Origin: CAVXDY01 sp963721335
GTDB taxonomy: Bacteria; Actinomycetota; Thermoleophilia; Miltoncostaeales; Miltoncostaeaceae
Length of the DNA stretch: 64,000 nucleotides
Direction: 5' to 3'
Assembly: GCA_963721335.1 (NCBI GenBank)
Contig: CAVRIV010000001.1
Location: 558,001-622,000 of the forward strand
Shown here: positions 54,244-63,830 of the stretch, one piece after another
Layout: the number at the start of each line of letters is the position of its first letter
Position numbering within the stretch: position 1 is the stretch's first letter
Program-made: the position numbers and the translations under genes
The notes under the pieces: generated by a model
The model's input: only the letters and a program-made list of their open reading frames with translations
Database searches by the model: none
Told to the model about the DNA's origin: nothing

Positions 54244-55422
54244 ATGGCGCACGGCGCCCTCGACCTGCTGGTCGTCCACGACGACACGCTCGGGATGCGC
54301 TTCGGCGGCGATCACCCCACCGATGCGCGGCGTCACCAGCTCGCCGTGGCGCTGTGCGCGGAGGCGGGGCTGCTCGACCGCCCCGGCGTGCGCCGGGAGC
54401 CCGGGCCGCCGGCGCTCGACGACGAGGGGCTGGCCCGCGTCTTCGCCCCGGCCTTCATCCGCGCCGTGCACCGGTACGACGAGACCCCGGTGCTGGCCGC
54501 GGCGCCCGAGGCGCGCCAATGGGGCATCGGAGGGGACAACAACGCCTACGAGGGGATGCACGAGGACTCGGCGCGCGCCTGCTCGGCGTGCGCCCGGGCC
54601 GCGCAGGCGGTGGTGTCGGGCGAGGCCCGGCGGGCGCTCGTGCCGTCCGGGGGCGCCCACCACGGCCTGGCCAACCAGGCGATGGGGTTCGGCATCTACA
54701 ACGAGACCGCGATCGCGGTGCAGACGTTCCTGGACGCGGGCGTCGAGCGGGTCGCCTACATCGACCTCGACGTCCACCACGGCAACGGCACCCAGTGGAT
54801 CTTCTACGACGACCCGCGGGTCCTGACCGTGTCCGTGCACGAGAGCGGGCGGTACCTGTTCCCGGGCTCGGGATTCGCGGCGGAGACCGGGGGCGCCGAG
54901 GCCCCGGGCAGCGCGGCGAACGTCGCCCTGCCGCCGTTCTGCGGCGACGAGGTCTACGAGCAGGCGGTCGACGAGGTGGTGCTCCCCGTGGTGCGTGCCT
55001 TCGCGCCGCAGGCGATCGTGAGCCAGAACGGCGTCGACCACCACCACGCCGACCCGCTGGCGCACATGCTGACCACGATCCCGCTCTACCCGCGCCTGTG
55101 GCGCCGGCTGCGCGAGCTGGCCGACGACGTCTGCCAGGGGCGGTGGGTGGCGCTCGGCGGCGGGGGCTACGACCCCTGCACGGCCCCGCCGCGCGCATGG
55201 GCGCTGCTCGCGGCCGAGATGGCGGGCGCGCAGGTGGGCGGCGACGTTCCCGAGACCTGGCGCACCCGGGCCGTGGCCGCCGGCTGCCCCGAGCCGCCTC
55301 CCGGCTGGCTCGACGATCCCGGGCCCCCGCCCGACGCCGACCGGGACGCTCGCGCCGCCGTCGAGGCTCGGGCCGCGATCGAGCAGAGCCGCACCGCGCT
55401 GCGCCGCTTCTGGCCCATCTGA
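54244..55422 (+). CDS. histone-deacetylase-family hydrolase (AcuC/polyamine-deacetylase-like)
   Basis: A 392-residue zinc deacetylase. The tandem catalytic histidines are in LVPSGGAHHGLANQAMG. The zinc ligands are in AYIDLDVHHGNGTQWIFYDD (Asp and His) and QNGVDHHHADPL (Asp). The conserved glycine-rich loop near the end is VALGGGGYDPCTAPPRAW. All catalytic residues are present. Bacterial members remove acetyl groups from acetoin-pathway enzymes (AcuC) or from acetylpolyamines. There is no acuA or acetyl-CoA synthetase gene beside it, so the substrate is open. Frame intact. Confidence 0.9.
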   Translation: MAHGALDLLVVHDDTLGMRFGGDHPTDARRHQLAVALCAEAGLLDRPGVRREPGPPALDDEGLARVFAPAFIRAVHRYDETPVLAAAPEARQWGIGGDNNAYEGMHEDSARACSACARAAQAVVSGEARRALVPSGGAHHGLANQAMGFGIYNETAIAVQTFLDAGVERVAYIDLDVHHGNGTQWIFYDDPRVLTVSVHESGRYLFPGSGFAAETGGAEAPGSAANVALPPFCGDEVYEQAVDEVVLPVVRAFAPQAIVSQNGVDHHHADPLAHMLTTIPLYPRLWRRLRELADDVCQGRWVALGGGGYDPCTAPPRAWALLAAEMAGAQVGGDVPETWRTRAVAAGCPEPPPGWLDDPGPPPDADRDARAAVEARAAIEQSRTALRRFWPI

Positions 55423-55465
55423 GGTGACCGCGGCCCGCGCCGGTGTGCAAGGCTCGCGCGCGACG

Positions 55466-57086
55466 ATGTCCACCATCTACGTCACCGGCCACCGGAACCC
55501 GGACACCGACTCGATCGCCTCGGCCATCGGCTACGCCGAGCTGCGCCAGCGGCTGGACCCGGGCGAGCAGTACGTGGCGGTGCGCCTCGGCGACCTGAAC
55601 GCTCAGACCGCCTGGGCCCTGGAGCGGGCGGGGCTCGAGCCCCCCGAGTTCCTGGCCCACATCATGCTGCGGGCACGCGACGTGATGCGCCCGACGTTCG
55701 CGGCGGCGGACCACAACGCCTCGCTGCGCGACGTGGGCCTGGCGATGGCCAAGGGCGATCTCGACCTGATCCCCATCGTGGACGACGAGGGAGCGATCGC
55801 CGGCCAGGTCACCGTGCGCGACCTGGCCCGGCGCTACGTCAAGGAGTCCGGGGAGCCGTCGAGCTTCGCCGACCGGCCGGTGTCGGTGGACCTGATCGTG
55901 GAGGTGCTCGGCGGCGAGCTGCTGGTGCGGCCCGAGCGGACGCCTGAACGGCCGGCTGTGGGCCGTGACCGTGGACGTCGAGAGCATGGGCGCCACGATG
56001 GGCGCGAACGACATCGTGGTGATCGGCGCCCGCACCGACGCGGTGCGCCGGGCGATCGAGATCGGGGTGGCGCTGATCGTGACCCCCTACGACCAGCGGC
56101 CCGAGGCCGACGTGCTGGAGCTGGCGCGCCGCACCGGGACGGGCGTCGTGCTGTCGCCGCTCGACTCCTATGTCACCGGGCGGATGGTGTCCCAGTCGGT
56201 GCCCGTGCGCGAGGTGATGAGCCGCGACCCCCTCACCGTGGAGCCCGACGATCTGCTGTCGGACATCGCGGAGCGGATCAAGGACGTGGACTACAACGCC
56301 GCCATCGCCATCGACGACGACGGGCGGCCGGTGGGCCTGGTGAGCCGGGCCGACCTGGTCAACCCGCGCCCGCGCCGCGTGCTGCTGGTGGACCACGGCG
56401 AGCAGGCGCAGAGCGTGCGCGGCGTGGAGCAGGCGCACATCGTGGAGATCCTCGACCACCACCACATCGGATCGATCGAGACGACCTTCCCGGTGGCCGC
56501 GACCTTCGACCCGGTGGGCAGCACCGCGACGCTGGTGGTGGAGCGCTTCCGCTCGCACGGCCGCGAGCCGCGCCGGCCGACGGCCACGATGCTGCTCGCG
56601 GCGGTGCTCTCGGACACGGTCATCCTCAGCTCGCCCACGGCCACGGAGCGCGACCGCCAGGTGGTGCGGTACCTCGAGGAGCTCCTCGAGCTGGACGCCC
56701 ACGACTTCGGCATCGAGATGTTCGAGGCGTCCTCGGACGTGGGCGACGTGCCGGCGTCGGAGATCGTCCGGCGGGACTCCAAGGAGTACGAGGGGCGCGC
56801 GGGACGGCGGATCAGCATCGCCCAGATCGAGACCGTCGGGCGCCTCGTGGGTCGCCGCCCGGAGCTGCTGGACGAGCTGGAGCGCGTCCGCCAGCAGTCC
56901 GGCTACGCGCTCTTCGCGCTGATGATCACCGACATCGTGGCCAAGGGCACGGAGCTGCTCGTGGCGGGCGACACCGCCCTCGTCGAGCGCGCCTTCGACG
57001 TGGCCGCCGTCGACGGCGTGCTCGACCTGCCGGGCGTGATGAGCCGCAAGAAGCAGGTGGCTCCCGCGCTGCTGGCTGCCGTCTAG
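55466..57086 (+). CDS. ppaC: family II (Mn-dependent) inorganic pyrophosphatase with CBS and DRTGG domains (frameshift)
   Basis: A DHH-family pyrophosphatase of about 540 residues. The N-terminal metal motif is IYVTGHRNPDTDSIASAIGY. A CBS domain follows (ARDVMRPTFAAADHNASLRD), then a DRTGG domain (DIVVIGARTDAVRRAIEIGV) and a second CBS (VREVMSRDPLTVEPDDLLSD). The catalytic part resumes with VLLVDHGEQAQ and EILDHHHIGSIETTF. The C-terminal DHHA2 domain has SRKKQVAPAL with the substrate-binding SRKKQ. The CBS insert is known in this family to bind adenine nucleotides, so activity is probably regulated by AMP/ADP/Ap4A. One frame change lies near 55945. Its 3' end overlaps the convergent ABC permease by 4 bp. 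Confidence 0.9.
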
Positions 57087-57821
57087 GCGGTCCTCCGCTT
57101 CAGCGTCGCCGCTCCCAGCGCCAGCGCGGCCACGATGGCGCCCCCCAGGATCACGACATCCCGGGCGAACTCCGATCCCAGGGCCCCGTCGCCGCTCACC
57201 CGCGCGAGCGCGTCGTAGGCGTAGGTGAGCGGCAGGGCGTAGGAGATGCCCTCCAGCCAACCGGCCATCTCGTCCCGCGCCACGAAGAGGCCGCACAGCA
57301 GGAGCTGCGGCAGCACGATGGCGGGCATGAACTGCACGGCCTGGAACTCGGTCGTGGCGAAGGCGCTCACGAACAGCCCCAGCGACATCCCGAGCAGGGC
57401 GTTGCCGAGCGCGATCGCGATCAGGATCCACGGCGAGCGGGCGGTGTCGAGGCCCAGCGGTCCCAGCGACAGGCCGGCCAGGAGCGCGGTCTGCGCGACG
57501 GCGATGGCGCCGAAGGCCAGGGCGTAGCCGGCCAGCAGGTCGAGCTTCCCCACCGGCATGCTCATGAGCCGCTCGAGCGTTCCCGTCGAGCGCTCGCGCA
57601 GCATGGCGATCGACGCGACGATGAACATGACGATGAAGGGCACGAGCCCGATGAGCGGCGGCCCGATGCGCTGGAAGGTCTCCGGCTGCCCGTCGAACGC
57701 GTAGCGCAGGATCGTCAGCAGCACGCACGGCACCACCAGGAGCAGCGCCAGCGTGCGGGGGTCGCGGCGCAGCTGCGCCATGCACCCGGGCCGCGGTGGC
57801 GAAGGTCACGCGGCGTGTCAT
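57083..57821 (-). CDS. ABC-2 type transporter permease (frameshift near start)
   Basis: Membrane subunit of a drug- or lipid-type exporter, about 245 residues. It starts at ATG 57821 (MTRRVTFATAARV), loses frame near 57785 and continues MAQLRRDPRTLALLLVVPCV. Six helices follow the ABC2_membrane pattern, with MLRERSTGTLERLMSMPVGK, the usual conserved cytoplasmic loop. GISYALPLTYAYDALARVSG is the typical segment before the last helix. The start codon overlaps the ATPase stop (ATGA). Export substrate unknown. Confidence 0.88.
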
Positions 57822-58549
57822 CGGACCACCTCCTCGATCTCGGTATCGGCATCGATCAGGTGCAGGAACGCCTCACCCAGGTCGTCGCATCCCGTGTCTC
57901 GGCGCACCGCGTCGGGAGTGTCCGCCGCCACCAGACGGCCCTCGCGCATCAACAGCAGCAGATCGCACTCGGCGGCCTCGTCCATGACGTGGCTCGAGAC
58001 CAGGATCGTCGTGCCACGCTCCGCGAGTGCGTGGAAGGTGCTCCACAGCTCACGCCGCAGCAGCGGGTCGAGGCCCACCGTGGGCTCGTCCAGCACCAGC
58101 AGGTCGGGGTGTCCGAGCAGCGCCACCGCCAGCGAGACCCGCGAGCGCTGGCCGCCCGACATGCGGCCCGCCACCCGGCCGCCCTGGTCCTGGAGGCCGA
58201 CCGTCCCGAGGGCGGCCTCGACGTCGGCGTCGGGGGCGCCCAGCACGCGCGCGAAGTAGCGCAGGTTCTCGCGCACCGTCAGGTCGCCGTAGACCGACGG
58301 CGCCTGGGTGACGTAGCCGACCCGGCGGCGCAGCGGGGGGCTTCCGGCCGGCAGGTCCAGGACCATCACCTCGCCCGACGCCACCAGCTGGGTGCCCACG
58401 ATCGCCCTCATCAGCGTGCTCTTTCCACACCCGCTCGGGCCGAGCAGCCCGGTGACGCTGCCCTTCGGGACCGTGAGCGAGAGCCCGGGCAGGACGGTGA
58501 CGTCCCCCCGGACCACCCTCAGATCCCTCACATCGATCGCATTCTGCAT
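57818..58549 (-). CDS. ABC-2 exporter ATP-binding protein
   Basis: A 243-residue ATPase with an intact frame. Walker A is LLGPSGCGKSTLMR, the Q-loop VGYVTQAPSVYGDLTVRENL, the signature RMSGGQRSRVSLA, Walker B LLVLDEPTVGLDPLL and the H-loop ILVSSHVMDEA. The DEPTVGLDP form is typical of DRA/CcmA-type exporter ATPases. It begins MQNAIDVRDLRVVRGDVTVL at ATG 58547-58549 and is coupled to the permease. Upstream is the MMPL gene on the same strand, separated by a terminator-like hairpin. Confidence 0.9.
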   Translation of the reverse strand: MQNAIDVRDLRVVRGDVTVLPGLSLTVPKGSVTGLLGPSGCGKSTLMRAIVGTQLVASGEVMVLDLPAGSPPLRRRVGYVTQAPSVYGDLTVRENLRYFARVLGAPDADVEAALGTVGLQDQGGRVAGRMSGGQRSRVSLAVALLGHPDLLVLDEPTVGLDPLLRRELWSTFHALAERGTTILVSSHVMDEAAECDLLLLMREGRLVAADTPDAVRRDTGCDDLGEAFLHLIDADTEIEEVVR

Positions 58550-58675
58550 GTCTGCGCCTCCCGAGTCGCTTCCGCGTGACCGCGTCATGGACGAGCCTCG
58601 CCGCTGCCCGGCGGCCCGACATCGGGGAAACACCCTGATCCTGCACCCTTGACTTCGCCTTCGGGCGCGTCGCCC

Positions 58676-58711
58676 CCCGACGCCGCCCCCGAAGGCGGGG
58701 ACGGCGTCGGG
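58676..58711 (-). terminator. terminator-like hairpin after the MMPL gene
   Basis: CCCGACGCCG (58676-58685) pairs with CGGCGTCGGG (58702-58711). CCCC/GGGG extends the stem inside, leaving a small loop. It starts nine bases past the MMPL stop on the minus strand. A short CGCC-TTCG-GGCG stem-loop lies further on. No T-run is present. Confidence 0.65.
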
Positions 58712-58719
58712 CGAAACTC

Positions 58720-60921
58720 CTAGGCCCCGCCCGCGGGCTGGGGCGGACCGGGGGGCCGGGGCGTGGGCTCCAGCTCCAGCGGCGTGTCGCCGCGGTGCTC
58801 GGGAGGGGGATAGCAGGGCTCGATGCGCAGGATCCGCGCGGCCCAGACCGGCATCCACCAGTTCCACCGGCCGAGCACGGCCACGAAGGCGGGCAGGAGC
58901 ATGCTCCGCACGACCGTCGCGTCGAGCAGGATGCCGACGGCGAGGCCGGTCGCGAACACCTTGATGTCGGTCCCCGGGCTGGCCGCGAGGGCGAGGAAGG
59001 CCAGGAACAGGATCAGCGAGCCCGCCGTCACCAGGCGTCCGGTGCGCGCGATGCCCGCCACCACGGCGCGCTCGGTCGAGCCGTCGCGGTCGTACTCCTC
59101 GCGCATGCGGCTGAGGATGAAGATCTCGTAGTCCATCGAGAGCCCGTAGAGGAACGCGAAGACCATCAGCGGGATCCACACCGTCAGCGCGCCGGTCGGC
59201 TGGATGTCGAAGATCGACTCGGAGCCGTTGCCCTTCTGCCAGAACCAGACCAGGAAGCCCCAGACCGCGCCGATCGAGATGATGTTGAAGAGGATCGCCT
59301 TCAGCGGCAGCAGCAGCGAGCGGAAGACGCGGGCGAGCAGGAGGAAGGTGATCGCGATGATCACCAGCGCCACGTAGATGAAGTTGCCGTAGACGGCGTC
59401 GTTGAAGTCGGAGGTGCCCGGGTCGAGGCCGCCCACCAGGATCTCGCCCGGCTGGGAGGCGGCCGCCTCGCGCACGCGCTCGACCGTCGAGGGGCTGTCC
59501 GGCTCGCTGGGGAACACGTTGACGATCGCCGTGTCGCCCCGGCGCCACTGGTCGTCGTCGGGCGCCACGGCGCCGGCCACGCCCTCCACCTCGCGCAGCG
59601 CCTGCGCGGTGGCCGTGGGGTCGCCGCCCACCACCACGGCGTCGTAGGGGTTGATCACACCGGCGCCCAGGCCCGACGCCGTGAGGGCGTCGAGGCCCTC
59701 GCGGGCCTGCCCGCTCGACGCCTGTGAGTCGGCGCTCGGGTTGCCGGTCGAGAAGTCGGTCACCGGGATCAGGAAGATGGCCAGGATCACCAGCGCCAGT
59801 CCGCCGATCACCCAGCGACGGCGCACGACCAGGCGCCCCCAGGGCACCCAGCCCTGGCCCGTGCTCGCGATCCGCCGGCTGAAGCCGATCCGGTCGAGCC
59901 GCGGCCCGATCGAGTCGAGGATCACCGGCAGCAGGGTGATCCCCACGAGGACGCTGATCAGCGGGATCAGCATGCCGGCGAAGCCCATGCTGCGCAGGAA
60001 CGGAATCGGCAGCACGGCCAGCGCCAGGAGGCCGATCGCGACCGCGATGCCGCTGATGATCACCGCCTTCCCGGCGTGCTCCATGGACTCGATCACCGAA
60101 TCGCGGTTGTCGCGGCCGCCCGCGTGCTCCTCGCGCCAGCGCATCACGATCAGGAGCGCGTAGTCGATCGCGACCCCCAGCCCGATCAGGGCGATCAGGA
60201 ACTGGACGACGATCGAGACGTCGGTGGCCTCGGCCAGCGGCCAGAGGACCAGGAAGGTCGTCGGGATGGCGATGGCGGCCATCAGGAGCGGCACCAGGGC
60301 CATCAGCGAGCCGAACACGAACGTGAGCACCACCAGGGCCCCGACGCCCCCGAGCAAGACCTCGAGCAGCAGGCTCGGCCCCCCGCTCTCGTCGTCGGGG
60401 GCGATCAGGGCGTCGAACCCGGTGATCCGGACCGGAGCGCCCTCCACCTGGACGCCCGCCGCCGCCTCGCGCATGGCGTCGAGGGCCTCCTTGGCGGGCT
60501 CGAAGGCGACGGTGTCCGACGGCGGATACCAGACCACGCCGAAGGTGGTGCGGCCGTCCTCGGAGACGAACACCCGGTCACCGGTCGAGGCGAAGTCGGC
60601 GGACCGCGAGCCGGGCACGGCCGCGGCGATTGCTCCGAAGGCCTTCCGCAGCTGCTCGCGCACGCCCGGCGACTCGACCGTGGTGCCCTCGGGGAGCTGC
60701 ACCACCGGGACCAGCGGCCCGGAGACCCGGTTGCCGCCGTTGCCGTACTGGGCGTAGATGAGGTCGGCCGCATCGGAGCTCTCGCGGCCCGGCAGGTCGA
60801 ACTCGGTCAACAGCGCGTCCGCCGACGACTGCGTCGACGCGAACGCGACCACCGCGATCACCAACCAGCTCAGGAGCACGGTCTTCCGATGCTCCAGCAC
60901 CCAGCGCGTGAACGCCCTCAT
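58720..60921 (-). CDS. MMPL-family RND-type transporter
   Basis: A 733-residue transporter with an intact frame and about 12 membrane helices in two halves. It begins MRAFTRWVLEHRKTVLLSWL. Each half has a large extracytoplasmic domain after its first helix. The MMPL signatures are LIALIGLGVAIDYALLIVMRWREE in the first half and VFAFLYGLSMDYEIFILSRMREE in the second. The conserved GxxxDY segments carry the proton-relay Asp-Tyr pairs. It ends in a proline-rich tail. MMPL proteins export lipids, siderophores or drugs. No polyketide or lipid synthase gene is adjacent, so the cargo is unknown. Confidence 0.9.
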   Translation of the reverse strand: MRAFTRWVLEHRKTVLLSWLVIAVVAFASTQSSADALLTEFDLPGRESSDAADLIYAQYGNGGNRVSGPLVPVVQLPEGTTVESPGVREQLRKAFGAIAAAVPGSRSADFASTGDRVFVSEDGRTTFGVVWYPPSDTVAFEPAKEALDAMREAAAGVQVEGAPVRITGFDALIAPDDESGGPSLLLEVLLGGVGALVVLTFVFGSLMALVPLLMAAIAIPTTFLVLWPLAEATDVSIVVQFLIALIGLGVAIDYALLIVMRWREEHAGGRDNRDSVIESMEHAGKAVIISGIAVAIGLLALAVLPIPFLRSMGFAGMLIPLISVLVGITLLPVILDSIGPRLDRIGFSRRIASTGQGWVPWGRLVVRRRWVIGGLALVILAIFLIPVTDFSTGNPSADSQASSGQAREGLDALTASGLGAGVINPYDAVVVGGDPTATAQALREVEGVAGAVAPDDDQWRRGDTAIVNVFPSEPDSPSTVERVREAAASQPGEILVGGLDPGTSDFNDAVYGNFIYVALVIIAITFLLLARVFRSLLLPLKAILFNIISIGAVWGFLVWFWQKGNGSESIFDIQPTGALTVWIPLMVFAFLYGLSMDYEIFILSRMREEYDRDGSTERAVVAGIARTGRLVTAGSLILFLAFLALAASPGTDIKVFATGLAVGILLDATVVRSMLLPAFVAVLGRWNWWMPVWAARILRIEPCYPPPEHRGDTPLELEPTPRPPGPPQPAGGA

Positions 60922-61057
60922 CCCTCACCCTCCATCTCGAACGGGACCGGGTATCAAACCACGACCCTCGGACGGTGGGCGAGGGGCACGGCCGCGGGGC
61001 AGCCTAGCCCCCGGCGCAGCGGTCCCGCTTCTCCATTCCTCCGGTGTTGAGAGCGGG

Positions 61058-61642
61058 TCAGGCGGTGGAGCGCTGCTCCCTACGCGCCGCGTGCGCCCCC
61101 TCGGCGAACGCCTCGACGATCTTGGCGCAGAACGCCGGCAGGTCGCCGGGGTCCCGGCTGGAGACCAGGCCCTGGTCGATGACGACCTCCTCGTCCACCA
61201 CCCACCTCCCGCCTGCGTTGCGGATGTCGGTGCGAAGGCTGGGGTAGGAGGTCAGGGTGCGGCCGCGGACCACGCCGGCGTCGATGAGCGTCCACGGGCC
61301 GTGGCAGATGACCCCGACGGGCGTGCCCGCCTCGAAGAAGCCGCGGACGAAGTCGAGGGCCGGTCCGTGCATGCGAAGCTTGTCGGGGTTGGCCACCCCG
61401 CCCGGGAGGATGAGGCCGTCGTACTCGCCGGCGCTCGCCTGCGAGACCGGCCGGTCCACGGCGAAGGTGTCGGCCGGGTGGATGTCGCCCCGCATCGCCT
61501 GGATCTCGCCGCCCTCGATGGACAGGAGCTCCGTCCTGGCGCCGGCGGCCTCGACCGCCCGCCGGGGCTCCTCCAGCTCCGATTGCTCCACGCCGTCGGC
61601 GGCCAGGATCGCGATCGTGCGGCCCTTGAGCTGATCGGACAT
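61058..61642 (-). CDS. PfpI/DJ-1 family protein (class I glutamine-amidotransferase-like)
   Basis: A 194-residue protein starting MSDQLKGRTIAILAADGVEQ. The DJ-1/PfpI catalytic residues are seen: Glu in GVEQSELEEPRRAVE, and the nucleophile Cys with its His in GVICHGPWTLIDAG. The acidic partner region is EYDGLILPGGVANPDKLR. Members are described as proteases, glyoxalases or deglycases that repair methylglyoxal damage; the sequence does not decide. The frame is intact. A start 11 codons upstream is less likely. Confidence 0.87.
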   Translation of the reverse strand: MSDQLKGRTIAILAADGVEQSELEEPRRAVEAAGARTELLSIEGGEIQAMRGDIHPADTFAVDRPVSQASAGEYDGLILPGGVANPDKLRMHGPALDFVRGFFEAGTPVGVICHGPWTLIDAGVVRGRTLTSYPSLRTDIRNAGGRWVVDEEVVIDQGLVSSRDPGDLPAFCAKIVEAFAEGAHAARREQRSTA

Positions 61643-61837
61643 CCTCCACCTCCCTGGTCGTCTGGCGTGCCCCATTCGTCTACCCGCTGAGGGCGGCGCG
61701 ATAACGCGTGCTCAGGCTCCGAGGCGAGTCCTCGAGCACGAGCGAGAGATGCCGCCCCGGCCATCTGGTCTCCTCACGGGTGCGACTGACCCACGGCTTC
61801 TCCCCCGGGGCGGCCGGTTCTCACGCGCCCGGCCGCG

Positions 61838-62920
61838 CTATCCCCCGGCGAGATCCCGGAGCCCCGGCACCTCGGTGCCGGCGAGCAGATCCTCGGCGAC
61901 GTCCGCCACCCGCCGGCGTTCGGTGCGGGCCGCCCCGCGGAGCGCCGCGAACGCCGCGACCGCGTCGAGCCCGTGCCGGCCCATGAGCATCCCGACGGAC
62001 CGCTCGATGGGGACGCGCCGGTCGAGCGCCCCCTGCAACTGCTCCACGATCCGCTCGTTGCGGCGCGCCGCCACGGCCGCCATGAGGACGCCCTCCAGGA
62101 TGCGGTTGTAGGCCTCCACGGCCGCCACGTCGCCCTCGTCCCAGGCGTACGGCTCCGAGCGGTAGACGTTGAGAGAGCCGACGGGCGCCCCGCCGATCCG
62201 GGTGGGCACGCCCAGCACGGCGCGCACGTCGCTCGTGGCCAGCCGCGTCGCCAACCGCGGCCAGCGGGCGTCCTCCCGGAGGTCGCCCGTTCGCACGGCC
62301 CGGCCCATCACGACGCATTCGATGCAGGGTCCCTCGCCCGCCTGCGCCTGGGCCGTCTCGAGCTCTCGCAGCGCGTCGTCGGTCGCCAGCGCCGTGAGCA
62401 GCGCGCCGCCGGCGTCGAGCAGCATCAGGCACACGCCCGACACCCCGAGGATGCGACGGCCCGCCTCGACCACCCGCTCCAGGGGCTCCTCGGTCGTGCC
62501 CGCCCGGCCGACGGCGTCCTCCAGCGCGGCCAGACTCTCGCGCAGGGCGTTCCGGTCCACGCCGCCCCGCCCGCCCGGCTCGTCCCGCGGATCCCGTATG
62601 TCGAGCGCCTCCCGCAGCCCGAGCAGGTCGATCACCCGCCGGGCGGGGCCGTCCCCGAGCACGAACGAGAGGTGGGTGCCGCGGCGCTTGGCCTCCTCGC
62701 CGGCCGCCAGCAGCAGGCGCACGCCCGTGCTGCCCAGGAACGTGACGCCGCTCAGGTCGACCGACACGCCCGCCTCGCAACGGCTCACCGCGTCGTGCAG
62801 CGCCCCCTCGATGCGGGCCGCGTCCTCCAGGTCGACGTCTCCGTGGAGGGACACGGAGATGTGCCCCGCCGACTCGTCGACCGACATCCGCAGACCGGGC
62901 CCCGGTGCAACCAACGCCAC
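61838..62920 (-). CDS. STAS-GAF-ANTAR fusion regulator
   Basis: A 360-residue signalling protein with three domains. Residues 12-105 are STAS (ISVSLHGDVDLEDAARIEGA, VSVDLSGVTFLGSTGVRLLL; the serine is in GSTG). Residues 120-275 are GAF (LERVVEAGRRILGVSGVCLML, GEGPCIECVVMGRAV, GVPTRIGGAPVGSLNVYRSE). Residues 290-350 are ANTAR (LQGALDRRVPIERSVGMLMGRHGLDAVAAFAALR), an RNA-binding antiterminator module. GAF-ANTAR proteins are common in actinobacteria; the N-terminal STAS would let an RsbW-type kinase control an antiterminator. The start is GTG 62920 or ATG 62887. The RsbW-like gene at 63368 is a neighbour in the opposite direction. Frame intact. Confidence 0.85.
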   Translation of the reverse strand: MALVAPGPGLRMSVDESAGHISVSLHGDVDLEDAARIEGALHDAVSRCEAGVSVDLSGVTFLGSTGVRLLLAAGEEAKRRGTHLSFVLGDGPARRVIDLLGLREALDIRDPRDEPGGRGGVDRNALRESLAALEDAVGRAGTTEEPLERVVEAGRRILGVSGVCLMLLDAGGALLTALATDDALRELETAQAQAGEGPCIECVVMGRAVRTGDLREDARWPRLATRLATSDVRAVLGVPTRIGGAPVGSLNVYRSEPYAWDEGDVAAVEAYNRILEGVLMAAVAARRNERIVEQLQGALDRRVPIERSVGMLMGRHGLDAVAAFAALRGAARTERRRVADVAEDLLAGTEVPGLRDLAGG

Positions 62921-62959
62921 TCCTTCGCGACGCGGTCCGCGGGGGTCAGGGCGGACACT

Positions 62960-63271
62960 TCATGAGACGTGCTCAGAGAGATTGCCACCACCGGCCCCGG
63001 AGCCGCAAGAGGGCCGTGTCCCTCGGCAGTTCGGGTCGTAGGGCTCGAGCTTGCCGAGGGCGTCGCGCACGGCCTCGTCGGCGGTGCCGCCGAAACCCTC
63101 GACGAAGCGGTGCTCGGCGCGGATCTGAACGTGCATCCCCGGCATCGGTTGCGCCACCGGCCCGGCAGGGGGTGTCTCGCCGGCGGTGAGGGGGCCGGGG
63201 CCGATGACCTGGAAGCCGCGCTCGCGCAGGCCGTCCAGCTCGCGGGCCATCTCGGGGCTGAGGCCGCTCAT
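62960..63271 (-). CDS. small hypothetical protein
   Basis: A 103-residue protein from an ATG with GAAGGAGG seven bases upstream, a strong ribosome site. It starts MSGLSPEMARELDGLRERGF and has a conserved-looking centre MHVQIRAEHRFVEGFGGTAD with EAVRDALGKLEPYD. The last 25 residues are Gly/Cys-rich and might be out of frame. I do not recognise a family. Confidence 0.55.
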   Translation of the reverse strand: MSGLSPEMARELDGLRERGFQVIGPGPLTAGETPPAGPVAQPMPGMHVQIRAEHRFVEGFGGTADEAVRDALGKLEPYDPNCRGTRPSCGSGAGGGNLSEHVS

Positions 63272-63367
63272 CTGTCCTCCTTCAGGCGTCGGGAGGGGGG
63301 TGCCCGGCGCCGCGCGGCGGGAAACCGCCCGTTTTCCGATGGACGGCGAGCGGGTACCGCTAGAGGA

Positions 63368-63830
63368 GTGGAGCCGAACGCCGCCGGCCGTGCCCCCTTG
63401 GAGCCCGTCTCAGCCACGGGGGAGGGGCTGCGCGAGGAGCCCGTCGTGGCCGTCGAGCTTCCGGCCGTCCCCGGGTCGCTCGCGCTGGTTCGTCAGGTGC
63501 TCGCGGGCGTCGCGGAGGCCGTGCACGTCCCGGACCGTGCCCTCGACGACCTGAAGGTGGCGGTCACCGAGGCGTGCACCAACGTGGTGCTGCACGCGTA
63601 CGAGGGGGTGGCGGAGCAGGGGCCGATGCTCGTTGAACATCTGGCATCGGGCATCCCGGCTGGTCGTGCGGGTGAGCGACGCGGGGACGGGGATGGTTCC
63701 CCGGCTGGACCGCCGCACCTCCGGGCTCGGCCTCGGCCTGCGGCTGATGGCGATGCTGACGGCCGAGGTGAGGATCGTCACGAACCCCGGCCGGGGGACC
63801 GCGGTGTGGATGACGTTCGACCTCCCGTGA
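63368..63830 (+). CDS. RsbW-like serine kinase/anti-sigma ATPase (frameshift)
   Basis: About 154 residues. From GTG 63368 the sequence is VEPNAAGRAPLEPVSATGEG, then VAVELPAVPGSLALVRQVLA. The N-box is DLKVAVTEACTNVVLHAYEG, the G1 box RVSDAGTGMVP and the G2 box TSGLGLGLRLMAM. A break near 63640 separates the N-box half from the G-box half. Such proteins bind a sigma factor and phosphorylate a STAS antagonist. The nearby STAS-GAF-ANTAR gene is a candidate partner. Its TGA overlaps the GTG of the next gene. Confidence 0.85.

Noticed and set aside
58656..58711. CRISPR-like or REP-like repeats after the MMPL gene
   Set aside because: The structure is a pair of GC-rich hairpins next to a stop codon, without regular spacing or repetition; a terminator explains it.
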